DNA from: Icerya purchasi | Taxonomy: Eukaryota > Arthropoda > Insecta > Hemiptera > Monophlebidae | Reading direction: 5' to 3' | Assembly: GCA_039619475.1 (NCBI GenBank) | Contig: CM077115.1 | Span: 140,132,172 to 140,196,171, forward strand | Length of the DNA: 64,000 nt | In this document: positions 11,524 to 26,368 of the stretch, piece by piece | Layout of the letters: each line of letters opens with the position of its first letter | Position numbering within the stretch: the stretch's first letter is position 1 | Notes under the pieces: generated by a model | Database searches by the model: none | Told to the model about the DNA's origin: nothing | Seen by the model: the letters and a program-made list of their open reading frames with translations, nothing else | Position numbers and translations under genes: made by a program

Positions 11524-13867
11524 ATAGCATAAGAAAATTGTAAAAGAAGAAAATGTTTATTACATGTCTGTGCAACGGCGAGTGAAACCAGGGCGATGAA
11601 TGATGAAGTGCTGATTGATAAACGTTTATAGGAGTTCCTTGCTCCCACCAGCTTAAAAGGAATGGTTACAGAGATGTTTAAAGATTTCCTTAGTGTACAG
11701 GGTAGGTCTGTAAATGTGTTGGGAAAACGTTAAGTAAATGTCTCGGGTCTTACAGATTCTCTTATTAAACGACTGTATGATAGTCTGTTGAGAATATTAA
11801 GTGGAACCTCCAGCAGCGGGTGGGCGAATACAAAAAAAAATCATGTTGATGCATTAGATCAAGCGTTCAAAGATGTGACTTTTAAATCCCAATAATCAAA
11901 TGGAGATCACGATTGCAGTCCTACAACGTTCAATGGCTGCGGCGATTGCTAAGCTGTATGTGTGCATTGCTGAAGTGGAAGGATTGAAAGCATAAATAAT
12001 GATGGTTATCACTAGCAACGATCGAAATGTTAAAGAGTTGTAAGAAAAAACCTAACAAAGATCATGAAAGAATGATGAAAATTGTGAGAAAGGTGGTAAA
12101 AACACTGGAAAAAATGGCATTAAATAGCAAAAATTGACTGAAACGGTGTAAAAGTATTAAAATGTAGGAAAAACGAAGAGAAATGTTGGAAAATTGGTTA
12201 TAATTAGTCAAAAGTGATGAAAACATTTACCACATGTCAATGTCACTGCTTTTACATCTAAAATATTGCAAAGGTAAAACTCAATGTCTAAGTTGTGAGG
12301 GTAATGTGATTATTCTTTGATAACCTCTTTATCATGCACATATCAAACATAACAAAATATATATTTTTACCTCTCTCATTCTATAACTGTATCTGTACCT
12401 GTGTTCACGCATGAACGGATGTTTTCTACTAACACACTCATATATTTTACATGCATCCATACTCACCCACAAACACACATCATCTCGCATATAATGACAA
12501 TGCAATTTCACCATGCATCTCTCTCTTCATAATCATGAATTCTAATCATAGTCATCATCCTACATTTCAAAAATAATAGTATGAGGGAAATTTAAAGAAA
12601 AAATGTCAAATAAATCATCTTGGAACAATGCAAAGGGTGAGATAATAACTTTGCTAGCATGAATATATATTTAGACTAATTTCATAACGTTGAATTGAAT
12701 GATAATGGTATATAGCATGAACGGAATGGAATGAATGATTCATTATGATTAAAAATGTGTTGTTGTTTTGTATGACTTTGTAATAATGACAATACAGAAA
12801 AAACATTATGGATGATTGGAAAAAACTGTACGAGAGAATAATTGATTTTAGGTAATAAAATAGTATACTTCGATTAATTTTAAAACATGTTGTAGGATTT
12901 TTTCAGAAATGTACAAAAGGAATGTAAAGATTGATATATTAATTTTAATAGCATGAACAGATATTTAGATTAATTTTGTGTTATATTATTAAATTTTGAA
13001 GTTTGTTAGCATGAGGGAAAAGGAGTGGTTGCTACAGTATGAGTAAAACGAATCAAGTGTTTTCATAGATTAGTGATTATATAGAAGAAAAAATTATGTA
13101 TGATCGGCTTTGTTATTGAAAAAATAGTATGCTTGGACTAATTTAAAAAAATGCATGATAGGTTATTGGAAGCATATGGTGTATATTCATAGATGTCGTG
13201 ATTTTATTGCTTTTGTCATGTATGGAAAATAAAAAAATTAAAAACACTACTACAATTTCATGATAGTAAAAAAAAAAAATGAAAAAAAAAATGAATTCAT
13301 GATGTAATTATGAGGAGTGACTTCGTCATGTATGTTTACAATAATATGTTTTCTATAGGTTAACTATTTGCGAATTCAGAAAAAAATTTGAATGATAAAA
13401 ATGATATGTATGATAGATTAAAAAAATAATATGTTTGTTTTGAAAAATGAGTTAATGCCTTGTACAGAGATGATTAATTTTTTGGAAATGATAAAATATA
13501 CTTAATTTGATTCTTAAATAATTATGCATGATTTGAAATTTGGAAAACTTGGAAGAATGGAACGAAGAGAATTTTTTACAATTTCAGGAAAAACTATGTT
13601 ACGATAAGTGACCATGAAAGAGATGTATTCGTGGTAATGAAGCAAGTAGTGTCTGTGGGCTATAAATGTGTGTACGATATATTACAAAAGATTTGAACAA
13701 ATGTTTGTGTAACAAATGAATAAAAATATACTTGGGTTAATTTAGTAACACAGAGAAAAAATATTATAGTGTTGGCGAGGTTAGTAATGTATGTTTAGAG
13801 GTCTTGACAGTGGGGGCGCCAGTGGTAATAGTGGCGAGAATGAACGAAAAAAGAAAATAATAATCTT

Positions 13868-15002
13868 TTAGTCAACCTTTTTATGTTTGATGTGATAATT
13901 GTTCACAGATAGATACATGTATCTTCGACGTTTTTTATAATCAAGCTGTTGTTCTCGAGAATATATCTCCCACTCGTATGTTGCAACTCTGATCTGCTTG
14001 TGCTAGTTCGTTTTTTTTCTTTGAACATGCTGTGTCTCGTAAACTACTAGGTTTTCTACCTGTTGCTCTATTGATCAACACACCTCATAGACGAATTCTT
14101 CATCATGCTCATGCTCGTAACATGGTAGAAGTGATTTTATCATATCATCCGGTTTTAATCTATCTGTAGAAATGCATAAATGTCTCCAACACAACTTGGA
14201 AATAATGTAATTATCATTTCTTTGGTGGCTGTAATGAACAACTGACTTAAATCATTTATATTGAGATTATTCATAAGCTTCAGCGGATGGATAACATGAT
14301 CGTACCAGGCCTTCATTACCATAACGTTTTTCGCTGCACAATGAAAACTATCATTCTCATTATGATGTTTACAGGTTATCAAATTGCTTATATCAAAATA
14401 CTCTTCATGTAGATTCTCAATACTGTGTAGTCGAAAGACTTTATCCATATTAACGATTTCATAGTCTAAATCACTCAACAATTCAGACTTTTCGTTAAGT
14501 TCCATTAGTGTAAGTTTAGCATATACCGTTAAAATATATATGCGAGCTCTCGGTTTTGAGATATTATCGTGAATATATCGCGTGCCATAAATGTTTCTTC
14601 CCGACAGGGAAATAATGAAGGATTTTTCAAGTGATGACTCATCGAAGAACATTGTAAATGTGGCGTTTTTGATGAATGCCATGCTCTGCTTGGCTTATAC
14701 AGTGTATGCAAACACTTTCCGCCAGACATATCAATCATTGCTAGTTCGGTTACTCGAAAACCATAATCACAATCTATATGGATGCTGATATCTACAAAAT
14801 ATTCCGCTATATCTGCTTGTTCTGATAATAATACAGGACCAATGATATTATGTACAGAAGATGTTGATCCTTCTGCTGTATAACCATCATCTGATTGCTG
14901 TGATTGAGGTGATGAAGTTGTATGCGAGACACTATCACTCGAAAATGAATTCTGAATAAATTCGTCGACTTTAATATCAATCGAATCGGTATTGTTATTC
15001 AT
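13868..15002 (-). pseudogene. Decayed gene of unknown function, copy 2
   Basis: Mirror image of 3101-4235 with the same two frameshifts and stops at the same places. The breaks therefore predate the palindrome, or the arms have been kept identical since. Confidence 0.55.
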
Positions 15003-15142
15003 GTTTGAATAATATTTTTAACTTTTTACTAAGAATGTAGAAAATTATTACTTTTAATGTTAGAGCAAACTTTTATTAATGCGTGAAGAACACAGCTTCA
15101 ACAAATTCTACACGTTTAATGTAACACTAATACTGACTGCCT

Positions 15143-15242
15143 NNNNNNNNNNNNNNNNNNNNNNNNNNNNNNNNNNNNNNNNNNNNNNNNNNNNNNNNNN
15201 NNNNNNNNNNNNNNNNNNNNNNNNNNNNNNNNNNNNNNNNNN
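15143..15242. other. Assembly gap of exactly 100 N
   Basis: The run is exactly 100 N long, the usual placeholder for a gap of unknown size. It joins two contigs whose flanking sequences overlap by 11,250 bp. Confidence 0.98.
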
Positions 15243-15258
15243 ACACTAGATCGCGTGT
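15243..15258 (+). other. Untrimmed PacBio barcode (recalled as bc1012)
   Basis: The 16 bases ACACTAGATCGCGTGT directly follow the gap and occur nowhere in the other arm copies. From memory they equal PacBio sample barcode bc1012. The arm sequence resumes exactly at 15259, which corresponds to 3893, so the foreign piece is exactly 16 nt, the length of those barcodes. Confidence 0.85.
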
Positions 15259-15601
15259 TTACATTATTTCCAAGTTGTGTTGGAGACATTTATGCATTTC
15301 TACAGATAGATTAAAACCGGATGATATGATAAAATCACTTCTACCATGTTACGAGCATGAGCATGATGAAGAATTCGTCTATGAGGTGTGTTGATCAATA
15401 GAGCAACAGGTAGAAAACCTAGTAGTTTACGAGACACAGCATGTTCAAAGAAAAAAAACGAACTAGCACAAGCAGATCAGAGTTGCAACATACGAGTGGG
15501 AGATATATTCTCGAGAACAACAGCTTGATTATAAAAAACGTCGAAGATACATGTATCTATCTGTGAACAATTATCACATCAAACATAAAAAGGTTGACTA
15601 A
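15259..15601 (+). pseudogene. Decayed gene of unknown function, C-terminal fragment
   Basis: Corresponds to 3893-4235 of copy 1. The truncation is technical (contig end at the barcode), not biological. Confidence 0.55.
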
Positions 15602-17945
15602 AAGATTATTATTTTCTTTTTTCGTTCATTCTCGCCACTATTACCACTGGCGCCCCCACTGTCAAGACCTCTAAACATACATTACTAACCTCGCCAACAC
15701 TATAATATTTTTTCTCTGTGTTACTAAATTAACCCAAGTATATTTTTATTCATTTGTTACACAAACATTTGTTCAAATCTTTTGTAATATATCGTACACA
15801 CATTTATAGCCCACAGACACTACTTGCTTCATTACCACGAATACATCTCTTTCATGGTCACTTATCGTAACATAGTTTTTCCTGAAATTGTAAAAAATTC
15901 TCTTCGTTCCATTCTTCCAAGTTTTCCAAATTTCAAATCATGCATAATTATTTAAGAATCAAATTAAGTATATTTTATCATTTCCAAAAAATTAATCATC
16001 TCTGTACAAGGCATTAACTCATTTTTCAAAACAAACATATTATTTTTTTAATCTATCATACATATCATTTTTATCATTCAAATTTTTTTCTGAATTCGCA
16101 AATAGTTAACCTATAGAAAACATATTATTGTAAACATACATGACGAAGTCACTCCTCATAATTACATCATGAATTCATTTTTTTTTTCATTTTTTTTTTT
16201 TACTATCATGAAATTGTAGTAGTGTTTTTAATTTTTTTATTTTCCATACATGACAAAAGCAATAAAATCACGACATCTATGAATATACACCATATGCTTC
16301 CAATAACCTATCATGCATTTTTTTAAATTAGTCCAAGCATACTATTTTTTCAATAACAAAGCCGATCATACATAATTTTTTCTTCTATATAATCACTAAT
16401 CTATGAAAACACTTGATTCGTTTTACTCATACTGTAGCAACCACTCCTTTTCCCTCATGCTAACAAACTTCAAAATTTAATAATATAACACAAAATTAAT
16501 CTAAATATCTGTTCATGCTATTAAAATTAATATATCAATCTTTACATTCCTTTTGTACATTTCTGAAAAAATCCTACAACATGTTTTAAAATTAATCGAA
16601 GTATACTATTTTATTACCTAAAATCAATTATTCTCTCGTACAGTTTTTTCCAATCATCCATAATGTTTTTTCTGTATTGTCATTATTACAAAGTCATACA
16701 AAACAACAACACATTTTTAATCATAATGAATCATTCATTCCATTCCGTTCATGCTATATACCATTATCATTCAATTCAACGTTATGAAATTAGTCTAAAT
16801 ATATATTCATGCTAGCAAAGTTATTATCTCACCCTTTGCATTGTTCCAAGATGATTTATTTGACATTTTTTCTTTAAATTTCCCTCATACTATTATTTTT
16901 GAAATGTAGGATGATGACTATGATTAGAATTCATGATTATGAAGAGAGAGATGCATGGTGAAATTGCATTGTCATTATATGCGAGATGATGTGTGTTTGT
17001 GGGTGAGTATGGATGCATGTAAAATATATGAGTGTGTTAGTAGAAAACATCCGTTCATGCGTGAACACAGGTACAGATACAGTTATAGAATGAGAGAGGT
17101 AAAAATATATATTTTGTTATGTTTGATATGTGCATGATAAAGAGGTTATCAAAGAATAATCACATTACCCTCACAACTTAGACATTGAGTTTTACCTTTG
17201 CAATATTTTAGATGTAAAAGCAGTGACATTGACATGTGGTAAATGTTTTCATCACTTTTGACTAATTATAACCAATTTTCCAACATTTCTCTTCGTTTTT
17301 CCTACATTTTAATACTTTTACACCGTTTCAGTCAATTTTTGCTATTTAATGCCATTTTTTCCAGTGTTTTTACCACCTTTCTCACAATTTTCATCATTCT
17401 TTCATCATCTTTGTTAGGTTTTTTCTTACAACTCTTTAACATTTCGATCGTTGCTAGTGATAACCATCATTATTTATGCTTTCAATCCTTCCACTTCAGC
17501 AATGCACACATACAGCTTAGCAATCGCCGCAGCCATTGAACGTTGTAGGACTGCAATCGTGATCTCCATTTGATTATTGGGATTTAAAAGTCACATCTTT
17601 GAACGCTTGATCTAATGCATCAACATGATTTTTTTTTGTATTCGCCCACCCGCTGCTGGAGGTTCCACTTAATATTCTCAACAGACTATCATACAGTCGT
17701 TTAATAAGAGAATCTGTAAGACCCGAGACATTTACTTAACGTTTTCCCAACACATTTACAGACCTACCCTGTACACTAAGGAAATCTTTAAACATCTCTG
17801 TAACCATTCCTTTTAAGCTGGTGGGAGCAAGGAACTCCTATAAACGTTTATCAATCAGCACTTCATCATTCATCGCCCTGGTTTCACTCGCCGTTGCACA
17901 GACATGTAATAAACATTTTCTTCTTTTACAATTTTCTTATGCTAT

Positions 17946-18506
17946 AACACTATTACATCATTTTTCCTCGTTTCTAACTAATTGTAACCAGTTTTCCATT
18001 ATTTCTTAGCATGTTCTTCTGTTTAGGACCTTTTGCGCTATTTTTTCATCAATTTATGTTATTTCACATCGTTTTTCTGGTGATTTTAGTGCCTTTCACA
18101 CAATTTTACTAATTATTTTCGACTATTTCTTAACATGTTCTTCTGTTTAGGACCTTTTGCGCTATTTTTTCATCAATTTATGTTATTTCACATCGTTTTT
18201 CTGGTGATTTTAGTGCCTTTCACACAATTTTACTAATTATTTTCGACTATTTCTTAACATGTTCTTCTGTTTTAGGTCCTTTTTGCACTATTTTTTCATC
18301 AATTTATGTTATTTCACATCGTTTTTCTGGTGATTTTAGTGCCTTTCACACAATTTTACTAATTATTTTCGACTATTTCTTAACATGTTCTTCTGTTTTA
18401 GGTCCTTTTTGCACTATTTTTTCATCAATTTATGTTATTTCACATCGTTTTTCTAGTGTTTTATTACCTTTCACACAATTTTACTCAATTTTTCCCCATC
18501 TTTGAA
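17946..18506. repeat. 124-126-bp tandem repeat (contig 2)
   Basis: Direct copy of 6580-7140 at offset +11366. Confidence 0.88.
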
Positions 18507-20189
18507 GATTTTTTTTCATTTATCTCATACATTATATCTCCGAATGTGACGATTAGCTATCCTTTTAAGTACATTTTTTAAATTCGAAATAAGTGAGGAG
18601 TACTTTTCAGGTCGACATGTATACTTCGTGATATGACATTCAATTCATTATTAATCTATGTTTCAACATGTTTGTGGTCGGTTGTTGGAGGTTTACAGAA
18701 CTTTCTGTTGCATTGCTTATAGTATAATGGTTCTTGTGTGCTAGTGAGATGATGGTGTTTTGTGGGGAATAATAAACATGGGAAAGAGAAGGAGTGCGCC
18801 CCATCAAGCAGGGGGGAGTGATGCTTCGTAATTAACTTGGGTATTGCGCGCATTGCATGGCAGTTATAATATGCTCGAGCAAAAATTAGTCGCTGTACTC
18901 GCATGGTGTTCATGTTATTCATTAAATGTTCACACTGAGTGATGCAATGGGCTCATCAACAGATGGATCCATGCTATCATTTCGATTTTTATAATTGTGA
19001 TCTGCACTGAGCATGTATGTATTACAACGAACCCATCAACTCTGTTACAGATGGTAATGTTTGAGGATAGATAGTGAAACGTTCATTAGAACATGAATGT
19101 GTATACAAAGTGTTGTTACATCACATGTATGTCATCAAATTAACTAAAATGTTGCGTCTATAGTAAAAAAAGAAATGAGGGTTTTTCCCTAAGAGGGCGA
19201 CTATAATAAAATTGATGCGATTTTAGATGGAAATGGGGGTATTTTACAGTAAAAACGCTGTTTTGCACCTAAATGGTGAATATTCTGGAGGTTAAACGGC
19301 ATTTTTCACACAAAATTTGATGTTTTTTTATAAATGTGGCTATTTTACTCCTACATGGAGTAATTTCTGCATGAGGAGTACTTTTTGGACTGACATGTAT
19401 ACTTCTTGATGTGGTATTCAATTCATTCTGAAGCTATGTTTGAACAGCTTTGTAAATGGTTGGGGGGGAAGTTTACAGAACTTTTCTGTTGCATCAGTTA
19501 TAGTATAATAGTTTTTATATGCTAGTGAGATGAAGGTATTTGGTTAGGAATAGTAAATATGGGTAAGAGGTGGAGTGCATCCCAATCAAGCATGGGAGAG
19601 TATTGTTTGGGAATTAACTCCATTATTTGCACACATTGCAATACAATTATAATCAATTTGGTCAAAATTACTTGTTATATATCGTTCATGTTATACATTA
19701 AACATTCACACTGAGAAACGGACTGGACTCTTCGACATCAAGGTCCATGAGATCATTACACTTTTTTTCAACAATTTGTGACGTTTCATACTATTTTTTA
19801 ATGTTTTGAACGGCTCTTATGATGTATTTCAGCACTTTTTCCCAGGTACAAAGCTTGTAATGCGAAATAATTTGAATTATTTCGACAGTCTTTACACACA
19901 AATAAAATACTATACCATTAACACACTCAACATGAAACAAATCATTACAAATAGAAATAAACAACGAAATTGCTCCTAAATTTTAATGAAATTCAAGAAG
20001 CATAGTGTATATGAAAATGAATATATTCTTTAAATCAACACTCCAAACTTGCAGTTTCAGAATTATATCACACCCTGACTAAGAACCCCGCTGTTCCTTT
20101 TGCTGCATATATATGTATATAATCATATATTATTAAATTATACATATAACTACATATGTACATATATATATATCTAAATATATACATAT

Positions 20190-20645
20190 ATATATCTACA
20201 TATATACACATATATATCTACATATATACACATATATCTACATATATACATATATATCTATATATATACATATATATCTACATATATACATATATATCTA
20301 CATATATATATGTATTTATGTAGATATATATGTGTATATATGTAGATATATGTATGTATATATGTAGATATATATATGTATTCATGAAGATATATATGTG
20401 TACATATGTAGATATATGTATGTATATATGTATTTATGTAGATATATATGTGTATATATGTAGATATATATGTATATACATAGATATATATGTGTATATA
20501 TGTAGATATATATGTGTATATATGTAGATATATATGTATATATGTAGATATATATGTATATATGTATTTATGTAGATATATATTTGTATATATGTAGATA
20601 TACATGTATATACATAGATATATATGCGTATATATGTAGATATAC
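20190..20645. repeat. Palindrome spacer, second copy
   Basis: Same sequence and same orientation as 8824-9279. Identical orientation is what an unmerged contig overlap predicts. Confidence 0.85.
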
Positions 20646-22328
20646 ATATGTATATATTTAGATATATATATATGTACATATGTAGTTATATGTATAATTT
20701 AATAATATATGATTATATACATATATATGCAGCAAAAGGAACAGCGGGGTTCTTAGTCAGGGTGTGATATAATTCTGAAACTGCAAGTTTGGAGTGTTGA
20801 TTTAAAGAATATATTCATTTTCATATACACTATGCTTCTTGAATTTCATTAAAATTTAGGAGCAATTTCGTTGTTTATTTCTATTTGTAATGATTTGTTT
20901 CATGTTGAGTGTGTTAATGGTATAGTATTTTATTTGTGTGTAAAGACTGTCGAAATAATTCAAATTATTTCGCATTACAAGCTTTGTACCTGGGAAAAAG
21001 TGCTGAAATACATCATAAGAGCCGTTCAAAACATTAAAAAATAGTATGAAACGTCACAAATTGTTGAAAAAAAGTGTAATGATCTCATGGACCTTGATGT
21101 CGAAGAGTCCAGTCCGTTTCTCAGTGTGAATGTTTAATGTATAACATGAACGATATATAACAAGTAATTTTGACCAAATTGATTATAATTGTATTGCAAT
21201 GTGTGCAAATAATGGAGTTAATTCCCAAACAATACTCTCCCATGCTTGATTGGGATGCACTCCACCTCTTACCCATATTTACTATTCCTAACCAAATACC
21301 TTCATCTCACTAGCATATAAAAACTATTATACTATAACTGATGCAACAGAAAAGTTCTGTAAACTTCCCCCCCAACCATTTACAAAGCTGTTCAAACATA
21401 GCTTCAGAATGAATTGAATACCACATCAAGAAGTATACATGTCAGTCCAAAAAGTACTCCTCATGCAGAAATTACTCCATGTAGGAGTAAAATAGCCACA
21501 TTTATAAAAAAACATCAAATTTTGTGTGAAAAATGCCGTTTAACCTCCAGAATATTCACCATTTAGGTGCAAAACAGCGTTTTTACTGTAAAATACCCCC
21601 ATTTCCATCTAAAATCGCATCAATTTTATTATAGTCGCCCTCTTAGGGAAAAACCCTCATTTCTTTTTTTACTATAGACGCAACATTTTAGTTAATTTGA
21701 TGACATACATGTGATGTAACAACACTTTGTATACACATTCATGTTCTAATGAACGTTTCACTATCTATCCTCAAACATTACCATCTGTAACAGAGTTGAT
21801 GGGTTCGTTGTAATACATACATGCTCAGTGCAGATCACAATTATAAAAATCGAAATGATAGCATGGATCCATCTGTTGATGAGCCCATTGCATCACTCAG
21901 TGTGAACATTTAATGAATAACATGAACACCATGCGAGTACAGCGACTAATTTTTGCTCGAGCATATTATAACTGCCATGCAATGCGCGCAATACCCAAGT
22001 TAATTACGAAGCATCACTCCCCCCTGCTTGATGGGGCGCACTCCTTCTCTTTCCCATGTTTATTATTCCCCACAAAACACCATCATCTCACTAGCACACA
22101 AGAACCATTATACTATAAGCAATGCAACAGAAAGTTCTGTAAACCTCCAACAACCGACCACAAACATGTTGAAACATAGATTAATAATGAATTGAATGTC
22201 ATATCACGAAGTATACATGTCGACCTGAAAAGTACTCCTCACTTATTTCGAATTTAAAAAATGTACTTAAAAGGATAGCTAATCGTCACATTCGGAGATA
22301 TAATGTATGAGATAAATGAAAAAAAATC

Positions 22329-22889
22329 TTCAAAGATGGGGAAAAATTGAGTAAAATTGTGTGAAAGGTAATAAAACACTAGAAAAACGATGTGAAATAA
22401 CATAAATTGATGAAAAAATAGTGCAAAAAGGACCTAAAACAGAAGAACATGTTAAGAAATAGTCGAAAATAATTAGTAAAATTGTGTGAAAGGCACTAAA
22501 ATCACCAGAAAAACGATGTGAAATAACATAAATTGATGAAAAAATAGTGCAAAAAGGACCTAAAACAGAAGAACATGTTAAGAAATAGTCGAAAATAATT
22601 AGTAAAATTGTGTGAAAGGCACTAAAATCACCAGAAAAACGATGTGAAATAACATAAATTGATGAAAAAATAGCGCAAAAGGTCCTAAACAGAAGAACAT
22701 GTTAAGAAATAGTCGAAAATAATTAGTAAAATTGTGTGAAAGGCACTAAAATCACCAGAAAAACGATGTGAAATAACATAAATTGATGAAAAAATAGCGC
22801 AAAAGGTCCTAAACAGAAGAACATGCTAAGAAATAATGGAAAACTGGTTACAATTAGTTAGAAACGAGGAAAAATGATGTAATAGTGTT
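22329..22889. repeat. 124-126-bp tandem repeat (right arm)
   Basis: Reverse complement of 6580-7140 and direct copy of 10963-11523. Confidence 0.88.
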
Positions 22890-25233
22890 ATAGCATAAGA
22901 AAATTGTAAAAGAAGAAAATGTTTATTACATGTCTGTGCAACGGCGAGTGAAACCAGGGCGATGAATGATGAAGTGCTGATTGATAAACGTTTATAGGAG
23001 TTCCTTGCTCCCACCAGCTTAAAAGGAATGGTTACAGAGATGTTTAAAGATTTCCTTAGTGTACAGGGTAGGTCTGTAAATGTGTTGGGAAAACGTTAAG
23101 TAAATGTCTCGGGTCTTACAGATTCTCTTATTAAACGACTGTATGATAGTCTGTTGAGAATATTAAGTGGAACCTCCAGCAGCGGGTGGGCGAATACAAA
23201 AAAAAATCATGTTGATGCATTAGATCAAGCGTTCAAAGATGTGACTTTTAAATCCCAATAATCAAATGGAGATCACGATTGCAGTCCTACAACGTTCAAT
23301 GGCTGCGGCGATTGCTAAGCTGTATGTGTGCATTGCTGAAGTGGAAGGATTGAAAGCATAAATAATGATGGTTATCACTAGCAACGATCGAAATGTTAAA
23401 GAGTTGTAAGAAAAAACCTAACAAAGATCATGAAAGAATGATGAAAATTGTGAGAAAGGTGGTAAAAACACTGGAAAAAATGGCATTAAATAGCAAAAAT
23501 TGACTGAAACGGTGTAAAAGTATTAAAATGTAGGAAAAACGAAGAGAAATGTTGGAAAATTGGTTATAATTAGTCAAAAGTGATGAAAACATTTACCACA
23601 TGTCAATGTCACTGCTTTTACATCTAAAATATTGCAAAGGTAAAACTCAATGTCTAAGTTGTGAGGGTAATGTGATTATTCTTTGATAACCTCTTTATCA
23701 TGCACATATCAAACATAACAAAATATATATTTTTACCTCTCTCATTCTATAACTGTATCTGTACCTGTGTTCACGCATGAACGGATGTTTTCTACTAACA
23801 CACTCATATATTTTACATGCATCCATACTCACCCACAAACACACATCATCTCGCATATAATGACAATGCAATTTCACCATGCATCTCTCTCTTCATAATC
23901 ATGAATTCTAATCATAGTCATCATCCTACATTTCAAAAATAATAGTATGAGGGAAATTTAAAGAAAAAATGTCAAATAAATCATCTTGGAACAATGCAAA
24001 GGGTGAGATAATAACTTTGCTAGCATGAATATATATTTAGACTAATTTCATAACGTTGAATTGAATGATAATGGTATATAGCATGAACGGAATGGAATGA
24101 ATGATTCATTATGATTAAAAATGTGTTGTTGTTTTGTATGACTTTGTAATAATGACAATACAGAAAAAACATTATGGATGATTGGAAAAAACTGTACGAG
24201 AGAATAATTGATTTTAGGTAATAAAATAGTATACTTCGATTAATTTTAAAACATGTTGTAGGATTTTTTCAGAAATGTACAAAAGGAATGTAAAGATTGA
24301 TATATTAATTTTAATAGCATGAACAGATATTTAGATTAATTTTGTGTTATATTATTAAATTTTGAAGTTTGTTAGCATGAGGGAAAAGGAGTGGTTGCTA
24401 CAGTATGAGTAAAACGAATCAAGTGTTTTCATAGATTAGTGATTATATAGAAGAAAAAATTATGTATGATCGGCTTTGTTATTGAAAAAATAGTATGCTT
24501 GGACTAATTTAAAAAAATGCATGATAGGTTATTGGAAGCATATGGTGTATATTCATAGATGTCGTGATTTTATTGCTTTTGTCATGTATGGAAAATAAAA
24601 AAATTAAAAACACTACTACAATTTCATGATAGTAAAAAAAAAAAATGAAAAAAAAAATGAATTCATGATGTAATTATGAGGAGTGACTTCGTCATGTATG
24701 TTTACAATAATATGTTTTCTATAGGTTAACTATTTGCGAATTCAGAAAAAAATTTGAATGATAAAAATGATATGTATGATAGATTAAAAAAATAATATGT
24801 TTGTTTTGAAAAATGAGTTAATGCCTTGTACAGAGATGATTAATTTTTTGGAAATGATAAAATATACTTAATTTGATTCTTAAATAATTATGCATGATTT
24901 GAAATTTGGAAAACTTGGAAGAATGGAACGAAGAGAATTTTTTACAATTTCAGGAAAAACTATGTTACGATAAGTGACCATGAAAGAGATGTATTCGTGG
25001 TAATGAAGCAAGTAGTGTCTGTGGGCTATAAATGTGTGTACGATATATTACAAAAGATTTGAACAAATGTTTGTGTAACAAATGAATAAAAATATACTTG
25101 GGTTAATTTAGTAACACAGAGAAAAAATATTATAGTGTTGGCGAGGTTAGTAATGTATGTTTAGAGGTCTTGACAGTGGGGGCGCCAGTGGTAATAGTGG
25201 CGAGAATGAACGAAAAAAGAAAATAATAATCTT

Positions 25234-26368
25234 TTAGTCAACCTTTTTATGTTTGATGTGATAATTGTTCACAGATAGATACATGTATCTTCGACGTTTT
25301 TTATAATCAAGCTGTTGTTCTCGAGAATATATCTCCCACTCGTATGTTGCAACTCTGATCTGCTTGTGCTAGTTCGTTTTTTTTCTTTGAACATGCTGTG
25401 TCTCGTAAACTACTAGGTTTTCTACCTGTTGCTCTATTGATCAACACACCTCATAGACGAATTCTTCATCATGCTCATGCTCGTAACATGGTAGAAGTGA
25501 TTTTATCATATCATCCGGTTTTAATCTATCTGTAGAAATGCATAAATGTCTCCAACACAACTTGGAAATAATGTAATTATCATTTCTTTGGTGGCTGTAA
25601 TGAACAACTGACTTAAATCATTTATATTGAGATTATTCATAAGCTTCAGCGGATGGATAACATGATCGTACCAGGCCTTCATTACCATAACGTTTTTCGC
25701 TGCACAATGAAAACTATCATTCTCATTATGATGTTTACAGGTTATCAAATTGCTTATATCAAAATACTCTTCATGTAGATTCTCAATACTGTGTAGTCGA
25801 AAGACTTTATCCATATTAACGATTTCATAGTCTAAATCACTCAACAATTCAGACTTTTCGTTAAGTTCCATTAGTGTAAGTTTAGCATATACCGTTAAAA
25901 TATATATGCGAGCTCTCGGTTTTGAGATATTATCGTGAATATATCGCGTGCCATAAATGTTTCTTCCCGACAGGGAAATAATGAAGGATTTTTCAAGTGA
26001 TGACTCATCGAAGAACATTGTAAATGTGGCGTTTTTGATGAATGCCATGCTCTGCTTGGCTTATACAGTGTATGCAAACACTTTCCGCCAGACATATCAA
26101 TCATTGCTAGTTCGGTTACTCGAAAACCATAATCACAATCTATATGGATGCTGATATCTACAAAATATTCCGCTATATCTGCTTGTTCTGATAATAATAC
26201 AGGACCAATGATATTATGTACAGAAGATGTTGATCCTTCTGCTGTATAACCATCATCTGATTGCTGTGATTGAGGTGATGAAGTTGTATGCGAGACACTA
26301 TCACTCGAAAATGAATTCTGAATAAATTCGTCGACTTTAATATCAATCGAATCGGTATTGTTATTCAT
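25234..26368 (-). pseudogene. Decayed gene of unknown function, copy 3
   Basis: Mirror of 3101-4235 with identical frameshifts. After removing the false duplication, this and copy 1 are the two real copies, one per arm. A far older relative of its 3' part lies 4.2 kb outward at 29446. Confidence 0.55.

Larger units (their letters stand above)
9280..15142 (-). repeat. Right arm of palindrome as seen in contig 1 (truncated)
   Basis: Mirror of 2961-8823 (position x pairs with 18103 - x). The contig ends at 15142, opposite 2961, immediately before the N-run. It contains mirrored copies of the 776-bp repeat pair (9743-10873), the 124-bp array and the decayed gene. Confidence 0.93.
15259..20189 (+). 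repeat. Second copy of inner left arm (contig 2)
   Basis: Direct copy of 3893-8823 at offset +11366. It begins inside the C-terminal part of the decayed gene because the underlying read starts there. It includes the 124-bp array at 17946-18506 and the 776-bp repeat pair at 18596-19726. Confidence 0.93.

Noticed and set aside
9052..15142. Simple missed-adapter fold-back read as full explanation of the palindrome
   Set aside because: A missed adapter gives a perfect turn with no spacer and both halves ending at the same point. Here the spacer is 456 bp and asymmetric, and contigs end at different arm positions. A chimera of another kind is not excluded.
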